The position numbers and the translations under genes are program-made. A model generated the notes under the pieces. It made no database searches. It was not told the DNA's origin and saw only the letters and a list, made by a program, of their open reading frames with translations. A DNA stretch of 47,989 nucleotides from Gemmatimonadota bacterium (GTDB lineage Bacteria; Latescibacterota; UBA2968; UBA8231): NCBI GenBank assembly GCA_028875335.1, contig JAPPEF010000147.1, positions 1 through 47,989 of the forward strand, read 5' to 3'. This document shows positions 34,088 to 42,749 of this stretch, one piece after another. Each line of letters opens with the position of its first letter. Position 1 is the stretch's first letter.

Positions 34088-36010
34088 TTATTTATCCTTA
34101 AATGCCAGCAAGGCGGCGTCGGCTCTGCCACAGGAGACCCATAGCTCAGGAACAGCATGACAAAGACAATTCAAACACGAATGAAAACCTTGTGCTTCAT
34201 CATCATTCAAATCACTGAATGCGAGTTCAGTCAGCCAATCACCGACAAATTTTGTCCATTCGCTCAGATCTGAACGGCTTGCAGCGACTACAAGGCAACT
34301 CCTTATGACCTCTTGGATAGATAACGCATACTCAGCATCGTGCCTATATCTATGTACAAGGATTTGTAATTCGTCTGCAAGCACGAGACTTCTCGAAACG
34401 GCGGCAACTCTAGCCAATCCATCTAATATAGCGACGAGCTGCTGTCTATTTTCTATGTTCGGGATGCGATGGTTGGCAAGCTTCAGTGCTGTTGCCGCTA
34501 ATTCAGCTTGGTCTGCGCCAATGCGATAAATCAAAGCGAAATTCACAAGAGCAGTAAACGATGATGGCTCTACTTCTTCTGTACTGAGTTGGGTCTCAAT
34601 CGCCTCGACGAATTTGGGAGGCAAAACGTTCTGCGTGTCTTCGGTTCCTTCTAATGGCCCAGGAAACCACGTCTCAAGGAAATCATTAAAATGTTGTAGG
34701 CTTCCAGTCTCATCTCCGAATACCAAGTTATATATCTGGCTACCCGTTATATTCTGCTCGTATTTCTTTGCTGCATTCAGGATGCGACCAAAGAAATCTG
34801 CCTTCATTTGCGAAGCCATTACAAACTCGGGATCCCAGCGCGGCTCCGAACGCATATCGACAAGTGATTGCAAATAAAACCCTCCACAGTTGTTAAACGC
34901 CCATTCACTGAATTGATCAATGTCAACGGATGAGCTCACAAGCTGGCGATAAATCAAGGCGGCCTGCGATAAAGCTGCCAAGCGTCTGTAGAAAGGTGGT
35001 TCCGATGAAAATAGCCGGGTCCTCGATAACTCTCCATCCACGAGGCAAAATAATGCCGAGAGCAGTTTGAAACCGCTCGCTTGTTCGTCAACATCGTCGT
35101 CGCGAATCTGCTCAATGAGACGAATAAGAGCCTGTTCTATTTCAGGTCTCGACGGAAGGACGCGCAAACCGACTTCGATGGCACCCAACTGTGATATTCT
35201 GTCCCCATCCTTGTCCAAGAAGTCAAAGGCACGTACAAGGTCCTTACTGTTCAATTGATCGACGTTGATTTCATCTGTTAGCAAAGTATGTGATGATAGA
35301 AAGAGACTAAATAAAAAGCCCTCATAGGGTTGCCATGCAGACAGTTGGTCAAAGAGCATTTTGCCGCTGCCAGAGGCATAACCTTGAATAGAAGCACTCC
35401 CGTCGTATTCGCCCACAAGCCTTGTAAAATATCTATGAGAAGAGGGAATCAGCGAGGATATACTCACTTGTCTATCCTTAATATCTCTGTTTATGGAACG
35501 TGTCTTTGAAACGGGTGTATCAAGAAATTCGCTATGAAGTATATCAACCTCGTCATCTTCGAGAGCACGTTCAGAAAGAATATTGCGCCATGTATCTGAT
35601 GTACTAGTGGGCAGATTGACGTCGGAGGCAGCTTCATCAAGGAAACGTAGACGTATATCCCTATCTGGAGAAAGTGCCATAAAAGTACGCAAGGAAAGAC
35701 ACTGTTTGCCACGAGAAAGCACAAAATGCGGCCACTCTCCTTTCTTGCTGATGTTCTTTAGTCGCCACTTCTGTCCCTTTGTATTGGGCACTTTCTTTTC
35801 TTTTGCACCTGAGAGAACCTTTCGGACAGCATCGTACAAACTGGAACGTTGAAATGAAACACCAGAATTGGGAAAGGAAAGAATAGGGTCCGTTATAAAA
35901 CCGTACTCTTCTCGAAAGCCCGGTTCTTCAAGCAAAGTATCACGTATGAGCGGTGGGGCAAGTTCCAAGGCCATCTTTGCCAATGCAGATCTGACATAAG
36001 GACTATTCAT
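34088..36010 (-). CDS. Unrecognised 640-residue helical protein, partner of the HNH-PIN protein
   Basis: I do not recognise a family. The chain is mostly alpha-helical, without signal peptide, membrane segment or nucleotide-binding motif. The first 150 residues are mixed and basic ('KGQKWRLKNISKKGEWPHF'), which could be a small nucleic-acid-binding or adaptor domain; the rest looks like a helical-repeat scaffold ('AALSQAALIYRQLVSSSVD', 'FTALVNFALIYRIGADQAEL'). A cysteine cluster near the end ('CLNCLCHAVPELWVSCG') may bind metal. Its ATG overlaps the stop of the HNH-PIN gene by four bases and has GGAGG just upstream, so the two are made together. The sequence is AT-rich like its partner. It may be a sensor or regulatory subunit (inference). 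Confidence 0.72.
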   Translation of the reverse strand: MNSPYVRSALAKMALELAPPLIRDTLLEEPGFREEYGFITDPILSFPNSGVSFQRSSLYDAVRKVLSGAKEKKVPNTKGQKWRLKNISKKGEWPHFVLSRGKQCLSLRTFMALSPDRDIRLRFLDEAASDVNLPTSTSDTWRNILSERALEDDEVDILHSEFLDTPVSKTRSINRDIKDRQVSISSLIPSSHRYFTRLVGEYDGSASIQGYASGSGKMLFDQLSAWQPYEGFLFSLFLSSHTLLTDEINVDQLNSKDLVRAFDFLDKDGDRISQLGAIEVGLRVLPSRPEIEQALIRLIEQIRDDDVDEQASGFKLLSALFCLVDGELSRTRLFSSEPPFYRRLAALSQAALIYRQLVSSSVDIDQFSEWAFNNCGGFYLQSLVDMRSEPRWDPEFVMASQMKADFFGRILNAAKKYEQNITGSQIYNLVFGDETGSLQHFNDFLETWFPGPLEGTEDTQNVLPPKFVEAIETQLSTEEVEPSSFTALVNFALIYRIGADQAELAATALKLANHRIPNIENRQQLVAILDGLARVAAVSRSLVLADELQILVHRYRHDAEYALSIQEVIRSCLVVAASRSDLSEWTKFVGDWLTELAFSDLNDDEAQGFHSCLNCLCHAVPELWVSCGRADAALLAFKDK

Positions 36011-39000
36011 CTCGTCGCCTCCTCATTGATTATGTCCATATCAGAAGCTCTTGCAATCAATCTTCGTTGTTCTTCTATAATCCAAGAATACAAATTGGGA
36101 GATTGTTCTTTGATCGAAGTCAAAATCATCTCTTCGACCCAACTCCAGTATTCGCCTTTAACTTGCTGGGACACGTCATCAGGAGGTGTGAGTACCAATA
36201 AGATATACGCGCCATGTCCTGTCTTGATTATGTTATCTCCATGCTCTTTACCAAAACTGTGCTCCCAGCCTCGGATGTCGATCTGAGCCATTATCCAGTC
36301 AGAGAGTACCCGAACGTCTGAAAAATTAGCACCGGCTTTCCACAATCTCTTCATTACCCGGATAAACGCTATTAGCGACGTATTGAGCCAAGGGGTCTCT
36401 TTCGGAAGTTGAAGCCAAGTACGCATGCGAATACAAAGGATGTTTTCCTTTATCGCCTTTAATTCAGCAGTCTCAACAACTTTACCATCCTCGACGGTAG
36501 AGGCATTGAGATGATGCGCCAGTTCAGTCTCACTTACAGGGATAAAAATATATCCAGCCTGACGGAGACGAGTTCTGTACTCCATTCGTTCTTCATTCGT
36601 TTTAGAATCAGTGGAGACCAACATATCTATAAGATCCAATGTTGAAAATATAGGCATGAACGAGTCGCCAGCGCCAAAGTTGGCATGTTGATTGAGGAAT
36701 CTGTCGTCCGTGACGATTGCATTACAATCCTTCATTAAGGAGAAAACACCAGCGGTTGGATGTTCGGATATCGACTGATCTGCTGATGGATTCGCATTGG
36801 TTAGTTTGCCTACCTTTATTTTTCCTAATTCTATCCGGGAATTGACGACAGACCGTATGCGTTCTATGACGTTCTTGGCCTTGCCAGAAATACTTTCATA
36901 AGAAATTAGTTGATTTGTTTCAGATTGTTTTATTGGCGAAATAATAGCTTTAAAGCCCGCAGTTTGTAGTTTTTCTAGTATCCCAAGATGAAGAAAATAG
37001 TCTACAGCTAAGTAGTCGAGATACAATATCGCCCCATCAGCAATCTCTGGCTGTTTTGGCCACGGCTTCTCGTGAAGTTTCAAATAGGCTCGTGCTTTCT
37101 TTTCTTCACTTGTTGTGATATGACCCTTTTGCCGCAATTTGTCCACAATAGATTGGCAACTACTCAGCACAGTTGCATATTCTGTTAAGTCAGCCTCTTC
37201 CTGCATCAGAGAGCTGACCCTATGAACTGGAGATGGCTGAACAACGATGTGCTGTGAATTGTCTTCGAGTCCGCCCTTTTCCGCCTCAGCTATAAACAGT
37301 GCGAGTTCTTTTCCAACTTGCTCTGATAGATCGTTATCTGATACAGTACTTGGTGAGAACTTTTCTAGCGCACCAGTGGCCAGCAAATCACGTATCTGAC
37401 TTGCATCCCTGATCCGACTTGGCTGATGGAATTCAATCCTCTGTTTTTCGTTAAAAAGCCAACCAAGAGTTGAATGCGGTATGTGAACCGTATCAAAAGC
37501 GTCCAATGCTTCATCAAGCAAATCCAGAAAGCTCAAGGTGAGTAGAGCGGTTGCGTCTATTCCAATTTGCATACTAGTATCGAGAGATAGCGGTTGTCGC
37601 TGGCCACTATATGCGGGGATAGCACCTTTCCTTCGTAGATCTTTCTCCGCCAAGTTCGCCAAAGAGGGGAAGAGCATCAAATCACTAAGAGACCTATTGA
37701 GAGAATGTGCTGCAAGAAACATCGGAAGCTCATTACGGATCAACATCTCCCATATCTCAGATTCTTGGCGATCCCACTCGGGTTTTTTGTCCAATAAATC
37801 ACTCAGTGTCATCATCTGGAGTGGGCCATCATCGCCAGAAAGTACGGTGGCTTTCTGGATCCACTGAGTAACCTCCAGGTCATCTTCTAGACCGGCACTT
37901 GCTGCAAGAAAATAAGCCGATCCTAATACATTAGGATCATCTTTTCCCCTCTCTGCCGCTGCAAATATCAACTCTTTTGCATGGGGGATAGAGCCCAAAT
38001 GAAGCGCTAGTCGAGCAGTGGTTATTAATTCCTTAGCGTTCCTCTTGCCTTTCTCATTGCATTCTTTAGCGATAAACGCAGAAAGAGAATTCCAATCTCC
38101 TATAGAGACTGAAAGATTAACCTGTAATGTACGGTAATTCTCATTATTCCAATCATCATCCAGTTTAGCCAATTCGGAGCGAGCCTCTAGTAGCTTTCCT
38201 TCATGGTATAAAGACCAGCAATGGATCAGTCGGAGTTGATTGGACTTTGGCAAAAGTGTCTTATTCGATTCCAGAAACTCTACAAGTCGTTCCCGCTCCT
38301 GTGTGTTGTGTAAAGCGATCGCCAACCGCTCCGCGTCTCGTCGTTCATGGGTTTTATCAAACAGAATTTTGCCATACTTGCAAATTTCGTTCCAGTCATT
38401 TCTAGCTTCGAGTTCGTCAACGAGGATTCCCAAATCACTTAGAGACCTCGTTTCCTTGAACTGTCCCTTGAGAGCCTCAACCGGAGAAGTTCCTTCTGCT
38501 TGAGAAATTATTATCTGGAGTCTGTTTTTTTCGGCTTCAGAAAGGCCCTCTCTTGTAAGAGTATCCAAGCACTTATTTGCCTTATCAGGCTGCCCTGTCT
38601 TTGAAAAAAGTTCTATTTGGAAAGACAATATAATTTTCTTATCTATGTAGTCGGCAAATTCGTCGTGGTACTGGGCTATATAGTTTGCGGCATCCTCCGG
38701 TGTCTGTTGTGCACGAACTAGAGCAAAGCGAGCAATTGCTGTGTCATAGGTAATTTTTCCGTTAAGGGCAATTTGTCTTTCTATCTCTTGTTCGACCACC
38801 TTATTATCTAATTTTATTCCGAATTGAAGACCAAGATGAACAAGACGTAGAGTGATCTTGGGAGCGCGAAGTTTGGATTCCAGTCGCCTTTTTCCCTCGG
38901 CGCATTTATCAGGATCGGGATCTCTGAGTTCAAGCCAAAGTGCATACTCATCGTCTATTTTCTCTGCAAGGGGACAACTTAGTTGACGTGCAACCTCCGC

Positions 39001-40155
39001 AGCATCGATAAAAATACTGTGCGCTAACCGGCGGGCTTCAATCCCAGCAGGACCCGAGTCAAGGGGGAACGCCGCCGCCTCAAACGGTGGTTGATCACGC
39101 ACAATGGCTCGCAATTCGACAGGTACTGCTTTAAGGAGGTGTGTAATTGCTATCATGTGATGAAGAACAGGGGCATCGCGTAAATCGTCATCAGTCACCG
39201 CATCAAGACTTTTCTGAGCTGCTTCCCAATCGGCGAGTTCAAGTTGACACCCCAATAGGAAGCGTTTACCATCAGGGTCCAGGTCTGTAGCGTCTATACT
39301 GACTGTATTTAACCAGTCAATAGCTTCCTGTGGGCCATCGTGATTTACAACGATTATAAGCGCTGCAGACCGAGACATCGGTGAGTCGATATTAGCCAGA
39401 GAACTTAGAGCAGCATTTCTATTCCCTTTCTGTGACGATATAAAGGCGTCTGCCATATCTATTTCCTGACAAGTCCCTAATTTCTTCGCGTACTCGAGAT
39501 ACTTTTCTGCTTTGTCTAATTCTTCAGTACGTGACAGAGTTCGCACACACCAAGCTAATGCTTGACACCTTACCGAATCCGTTCCTCCAGAAAGCTCACC
39601 TTCTATCAGCTTTCTGGCGAGTGTTAATGAAGAGCCAATCTTATCAAAATCTTCAAAAAAACGAGATTTACGGAGTATATCGGTCTCATCCTTAATTTTC
39701 TGGTCAACAAGCTCCGTTGGAAAATAAGAATGATGAAACATATTTGAAGGGACATTATCTAGGCTGGAGGAGAGCCGGTTCTCCACCACTTTAGATTTGT
39801 GATCCTGCTTCCACTGTTTGAGCATTTCAGCCGGATAGGTTTCATATTGATTATCCACTACCGTATGATGAGTCGGACAAAGTAAAATTAGATTCTCTGG
39901 AGAATTCAATTCTTCATTGGTAAGTCCAGCCTTACCTCTTGGGCCATCGTCACTAACCGCATAAATGTGGCATATTTGAGCAATGACAGCAGCGTCAGAT
40001 TTCTCAGTGGCCGGCTCGATCACATTATTCGTACACTTTGGATGAGCGCATTGATTTCCACTCAAACCAAACAGAATTTTTAATGTCTTCTGTGAATAAT
40101 TTCTTTGCAGTTTAGCCATACTCATCGCCCTGTGCTTTAATTCCTTATTCGCCAT
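36007..40155 (-). CDS. 1382-residue HNH / helical-repeat / PIN-like dual-nuclease protein
   Basis: Residues 30-101 form an HNH nuclease: zinc cysteines C36, C41 and C93, H63 ('QICHIYA'), N88 and H96-H97 ('NLILLCPTHHTVVD'). Residues about 170-840 are a long TPR-like array of helix pairs ('AEKYLEYAKKLG', 'WEAAQKSLDAV', 'PDKANKCLDTL', 'GKLLEARSELAKLDD'). Residues about 862-1160 look like a PIN-type RNase: D867 ('IGIDATALLTL'), 'VHIPHSTLGWLFNEKQ', D1040/D1047 and 'AIVTDDRFLNQ' (D1150, D1151). The last 200 residues are helical and unassigned. It could sense a target through the repeats and cut DNA and RNA; this is inferred. It overlaps hsdS by 19 bases. Starts at 40125 or 40119 (AGGG upstream) are also possible. 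Confidence 0.82.
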   Translation of the reverse strand: MANKELKHRAMSMAKLQRNYSQKTLKILFGLSGNQCAHPKCTNNVIEPATEKSDAAVIAQICHIYAVSDDGPRGKAGLTNEELNSPENLILLCPTHHTVVDNQYETYPAEMLKQWKQDHKSKVVENRLSSSLDNVPSNMFHHSYFPTELVDQKIKDETDILRKSRFFEDFDKIGSSLTLARKLIEGELSGGTDSVRCQALAWCVRTLSRTEELDKAEKYLEYAKKLGTCQEIDMADAFISSQKGNRNAALSSLANIDSPMSRSAALIIVVNHDGPQEAIDWLNTVSIDATDLDPDGKRFLLGCQLELADWEAAQKSLDAVTDDDLRDAPVLHHMIAITHLLKAVPVELRAIVRDQPPFEAAAFPLDSGPAGIEARRLAHSIFIDAAEVARQLSCPLAEKIDDEYALWLELRDPDPDKCAEGKRRLESKLRAPKITLRLVHLGLQFGIKLDNKVVEQEIERQIALNGKITYDTAIARFALVRAQQTPEDAANYIAQYHDEFADYIDKKIILSFQIELFSKTGQPDKANKCLDTLTREGLSEAEKNRLQIIISQAEGTSPVEALKGQFKETRSLSDLGILVDELEARNDWNEICKYGKILFDKTHERRDAERLAIALHNTQERERLVEFLESNKTLLPKSNQLRLIHCWSLYHEGKLLEARSELAKLDDDWNNENYRTLQVNLSVSIGDWNSLSAFIAKECNEKGKRNAKELITTARLALHLGSIPHAKELIFAAAERGKDDPNVLGSAYFLAASAGLEDDLEVTQWIQKATVLSGDDGPLQMMTLSDLLDKKPEWDRQESEIWEMLIRNELPMFLAAHSLNRSLSDLMLFPSLANLAEKDLRRKGAIPAYSGQRQPLSLDTSMQIGIDATALLTLSFLDLLDEALDAFDTVHIPHSTLGWLFNEKQRIEFHQPSRIRDASQIRDLLATGALEKFSPSTVSDNDLSEQVGKELALFIAEAEKGGLEDNSQHIVVQPSPVHRVSSLMQEEADLTEYATVLSSCQSIVDKLRQKGHITTSEEKKARAYLKLHEKPWPKQPEIADGAILYLDYLAVDYFLHLGILEKLQTAGFKAIISPIKQSETNQLISYESISGKAKNVIERIRSVVNSRIELGKIKVGKLTNANPSADQSISEHPTAGVFSLMKDCNAIVTDDRFLNQHANFGAGDSFMPIFSTLDLIDMLVSTDSKTNEERMEYRTRLRQAGYIFIPVSETELAHHLNASTVEDGKVVETAELKAIKENILCIRMRTWLQLPKETPWLNTSLIAFIRVMKRLWKAGANFSDVRVLSDWIMAQIDIRGWEHSFGKEHGDNIIKTGHGAYILLVLTPPDDVSQQVKGEYWSWVEEMILTSIKEQSPNLYSWIIEEQRRLIARASDMDIINEEATR

Positions 40156-41360
40156 TTCCCCGTCAGCAACTTCTGCATCAGTCCTTGTTTTTGAGTGCGG
40201 TATTGTTCGGCTAGGGCTTTAGTTTTCTCAATCTCCGTGTCCCAAGAGGCCAAAATTTTGACGATTTTGCGTTGTTCATGTAGCGGAGGAAGAGACACCT
40301 CAACCTGAAAAAGCTCCGGAACATGAATATGGACGACGGATTGACCTTTGCCGAGACGAGCCTTTTGTCTTGCTGCATCTACTTCATTAAGCGCGTGTAC
40401 CAAATAGGCTGGTTCCTGCCCGTGATCACGAAAAATTACAGTGTCACCACCAGCAACCGCCGGGTCGCAACCAACGAAAGCGATGGCCTTTCCGATTTCG
40501 GCAGCCGTTTCTCCGGAAGCAGCGAATATGATGTCGCCAGACTGAATCGGGGTAGCCTTGGTAGCTACATCTGGACTGACGGAGGAGGATAACTCATTAA
40601 CTACACCATCGTATTTAGTGTAGATTTCGGCGTAACGCAGGCAAGGGATACCGCACTCAACTAGGTCGGCTTTTTTGATTCCTCTCCCTTTGTAGAAGGT
40701 TCCGAACTGTCCCAGCTTCACCTTTCGCCATTCAGGATTATCCTGCTGGTCGCTGATGAGGGTTTTCAGCAGCCACTTAAATTGCTTCTCCTTAGCCGCG
40801 ATCAGTGCTTCGGTTTTCTCTATCGCCGTATCCCATGTTTCCAGTAAAGACGCAATGGCTTTCTGTTCATATAGTGGAGGGAGTGGTATTTTAATTTTTT
40901 TATAAGATTCTGTTGTGAGTCCAAAGCGTGTAATTCCATTAGCAAATCTGTAAAAATCATATTTTACTCTCGGAGAAGTCAAGGCATAACAAACATATTT
41001 TCCTATCGTTTGCTTATTTGGTCGAAGAATTGCTAAATGATAGCCGCATAACAGATTATCGATGGTTTCTTCAACATAGGAAGGAACACCAATGTCATCA
41101 GGTGTTTCAGAATCTTTGGTAATGATTACATCACCTTCAACAAGCGAAAATTTTTCTATTTCTAAAGGTTTAGCTGTAGCAGCCATGAAGTCAATACCAC
41201 AACCAATATCGTTGTGGTAATAAACATCTGTGTAATTGCATAATTTGACGGGCAATTCCCCATCGACGGTCTTTTTGTCAACAGAGCTAACAATTACCTC
41301 ACAAGCATCCGCTAGTCTCACAGACCGCCATTCCTTCGGCAATGCGTCATTTTTTTTCAT
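40137..41360 (-). CDS. hsdS: Type I specificity subunit with two target-recognition domains
   Basis: About 407 residues, normal for a complete HsdS. Two target-recognition domains each end in the conserved helix: 'IPLPPLYEQKAIASLL' with 'WDTAIEKTEAL', and 'SLPPLHEQRKIVKILA' with 'WDTEIEKTKAL'. Each half opens with the usual 'PKEWRSVRLADACEV' or 'PEWRKVKLGQFGTFYKGRG'. It would bind a bipartite DNA site and direct HsdM and HsdR. The ATG at 41360 is preferred over an in-frame TTG at 41390, which has no ribosome binding site. It is separated from hsdM by about 2.2 kb of toxin-antitoxin-like genes and scars. Confidence 0.93.
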   Translation of the reverse strand: MKKNDALPKEWRSVRLADACEVIVSSVDKKTVDGELPVKLCNYTDVYYHNDIGCGIDFMAATAKPLEIEKFSLVEGDVIITKDSETPDDIGVPSYVEETIDNLLCGYHLAILRPNKQTIGKYVCYALTSPRVKYDFYRFANGITRFGLTTESYKKIKIPLPPLYEQKAIASLLETWDTAIEKTEALIAAKEKQFKWLLKTLISDQQDNPEWRKVKLGQFGTFYKGRGIKKADLVECGIPCLRYAEIYTKYDGVVNELSSSVSPDVATKATPIQSGDIIFAASGETAAEIGKAIAFVGCDPAVAGGDTVIFRDHGQEPAYLVHALNEVDAARQKARLGKGQSVVHIHVPELFQVEVSLPPLHEQRKIVKILASWDTEIEKTKALAEQYRTQKQGLMQKLLTGKWRIRN

Positions 41361-41395
41361 TTTCTGCAGGATCCCTTTTGAACTGTTCAAAACTT

Positions 41396-41845
41396 CTAAC
41401 CGATATCGGACCAGAGCATCGCTTGAGTGAAACGAGACAGGTGCTTTACATTCGTCGTTGCGATAACTACATTTGTTCGATCTAGTGTTGCCGCTTGCGC
41501 TGCTAAGATCACGTCGCCATCAAGTGCTTTATCATCTGCCGTTGCTCGACCTTGCTGACGAGCCTCAGCCCAGTACTCAGCGGCTTGGCGTATAGCAGTA
41601 GTCGTGATCGCTAAGTAATCGGTTTGAGAAATGAGATTGTCAAGCCGCCTAATACCTTCGGTCTTTCTTGCTCTAAGTAACTCACGCCGAATCTCGTAAT
41701 CTGCTATCTCTGGCACGATCACTGTCGTGCCGCTAGTTGCCACCTTTTGAAGCCATTTTACACATTGCGTGGCCGATTCCGATACATTTGGATTGGTTAG
41801 TAGGCCGAGAGGGCCACTATCGAGTAGTACGGTCTGGCTTACCAA
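41396..41845 (-). CDS. PIN-domain (VapC-like) nuclease
   Basis: A 149-residue PIN protein. D9 ('LLDSGPLGLL'), E51 ('VPEIADYEIRREL') and the 'ALDGDVILAAQA' block supply acidic residues of the metal site; the last motif reads 'IATTNVKHLSRF', with Asn where many VapC proteins have Asp, a common variation in this subgroup. It overlaps the upstream 142-residue gene by seven bases. By analogy with VapBC it would be a toxin RNase whose partner is that gene. It stands 35 bases before the two-TRD hsdS. Confidence 0.86.
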   Translation of the reverse strand: MVSQTVLLDSGPLGLLTNPNVSESATQCVKWLQKVATSGTTVIVPEIADYEIRRELLRARKTEGIRRLDNLISQTDYLAITTTAIRQAAEYWAEARQQGRATADDKALDGDVILAAQAATLDRTNVVIATTNVKHLSRFTQAMLWSDIG

Positions 41846-42267
41846 CTCTTTCCTTTCAGTTCCTTTGGAAACAGCTTGCGGTTGGATAGCCGATCTTCAT
41901 CCAAAGCGTGAATGAGATATTCAAGCGTTTCTCGCTGCTCTTCTTCATCACCCTCGTCTATCCATGACTGCAACAGTTGTACAAGCCCGTCCGCACGATC
42001 ATCTGGGACTCTGGCCTCGGGGAGAATCTCAGTCCGTATGACCGTATTCCGGCAGGTTATAGGCTCATACATCGAATCCAACTTGGTCGTGTCGTGGATG
42101 ATGACCGCATCGCCGTGCTTGCGGATAGTGACGGTCGGGATATTGTCCATTGGCCACGAGTGGTAATTGGGGACAATGTGGCCCCAAGTAAGTCTTTTTT
42201 TTCGACGGTATAGGACTTTGGGCTCGTGGAAAATCCCGGTAGGATTTTCTGAAGGTCTCTTGCTCAT
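41839..42267 (-). CDS. Probable antitoxin partner of the PIN nuclease
   Basis: A 142-residue protein with a strand-rich front half ('NIPTVTIRKHGDAVIIHD') and an acidic helical end ('LLQSWIDEGDEEEQRETLEY') closing with 'DRLSNRKLFPKELKGKSW'. I recall proteins with this ending encoded directly before PIN nucleases in cyanobacteria and related genomes, which fits a toxin-neutralising tail. No classical ribbon-helix-helix or AbrB domain is obvious. The ATG (42267) has AGGGA eight bases upstream; a frame extending to 42363 runs into the hsdS scar and is rejected. Confidence 0.7.
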   Translation of the reverse strand: MSKRPSENPTGIFHEPKVLYRRKKRLTWGHIVPNYHSWPMDNIPTVTIRKHGDAVIIHDTTKLDSMYEPITCRNTVIRTEILPEARVPDDRADGLVQLLQSWIDEGDEEEQRETLEYLIHALDEDRLSNRKLFPKELKGKSW

Positions 42268-42298
42268 GTCTTTGTCCCTTCCACTGAGTTTGTCTATG

Positions 42299-42391
42299 CT
42301 AATTTCCAATAAAATTGTCTTTTTGAAAACCCACCCGCCGCCACTCCTTCGGCAACGCACCATTTTTCGCCGTTTTCCTACTCAAAGTCAC
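42299..42391 (-). pseudogene. hsdS: Scar of a second hsdS: first codons only
   Basis: Read from the GTG at 42391, this frame gives 'VTLSRKTAKNGALPKEWRRV' and then 'GFQKDNFIGN' and a stop. 'NGALPKEWRRVGF' matches the start of the intact HsdS ('NDALPKEWRSVRL'), and the DNA around the shared stretch is clearly similar. It is a short 5' remnant of another specificity gene, cut where the antitoxin/PIN pair begins, and marks the original position of hsdS behind hsdM. Confidence 0.75.
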
Positions 42392-42747
42392 TCTACAACC
42401 TTCTCTTTTGAACAATTCGGATCTTCGACGGAAAGCCTCTTTGCTTCACCGTATGTGCCTCTGCCCTCGCAACCCTCCTCTGCCAGTCTTGCTATTACTC
42501 TAGCAATCTGCGTCTCATCCTTGCTCAACAAGGCATCCGAAACGGCATGTGGGTCGCTATGGGTTCTCATCGCGAATTCTTGAACGCTGCCCTGTGCTTC
42601 AACAGCCTGGCTCAATGCGCGATGAAGGGCTATACTGTCCCCGTCGGCTTGATATTCTTCCAATGCCGTTTGAAGATAAGAGATGGCCCTCTCACGGTCA
42701 GATAGTTCTTCCATCAAGTAATCGTGGTATTTTCTCATTTTTCTCAT
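42388..42747 (-). CDS. Addiction-module antidote-like HTH protein
   Basis: About 119 residues. The run 'KYHDYLMEELSDRERAISYL' plus 'QTALEEYQADGDSIALHRAL' and 'SQAVEAQGSVQEFAMRT' follows the layout of the HigA-like 'probable addiction module antidote' family, whose HTH binds its own promoter. The recognition part ('SDPHAVSDALLSKDE') is weakly conserved and the C-terminal 25 residues ('NCSKEKVVE') are encoded by DNA that repeats part of the rhuM remnant, so the tail is probably foreign. ATG at 42747 has GGGGAG eight bases upstream. No RelE/HigB toxin gene accompanies it. Confidence 0.6.
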   Translation of the reverse strand: MRKMRKYHDYLMEELSDRERAISYLQTALEEYQADGDSIALHRALSQAVEAQGSVQEFAMRTHSDPHAVSDALLSKDETQIARVIARLAEEGCEGRGTYGEAKRLSVEDPNCSKEKVVE

Positions 42748-42749
42748 CC

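Noticed and set aside
36007..40155. HNH domain as a homing endonuclease or intron-encoded protein
   Set aside because: The HNH is one domain of a 1382-residue multi-domain chain in an uninterrupted gene overlapping its neighbours; no intron or intein boundaries are seen.
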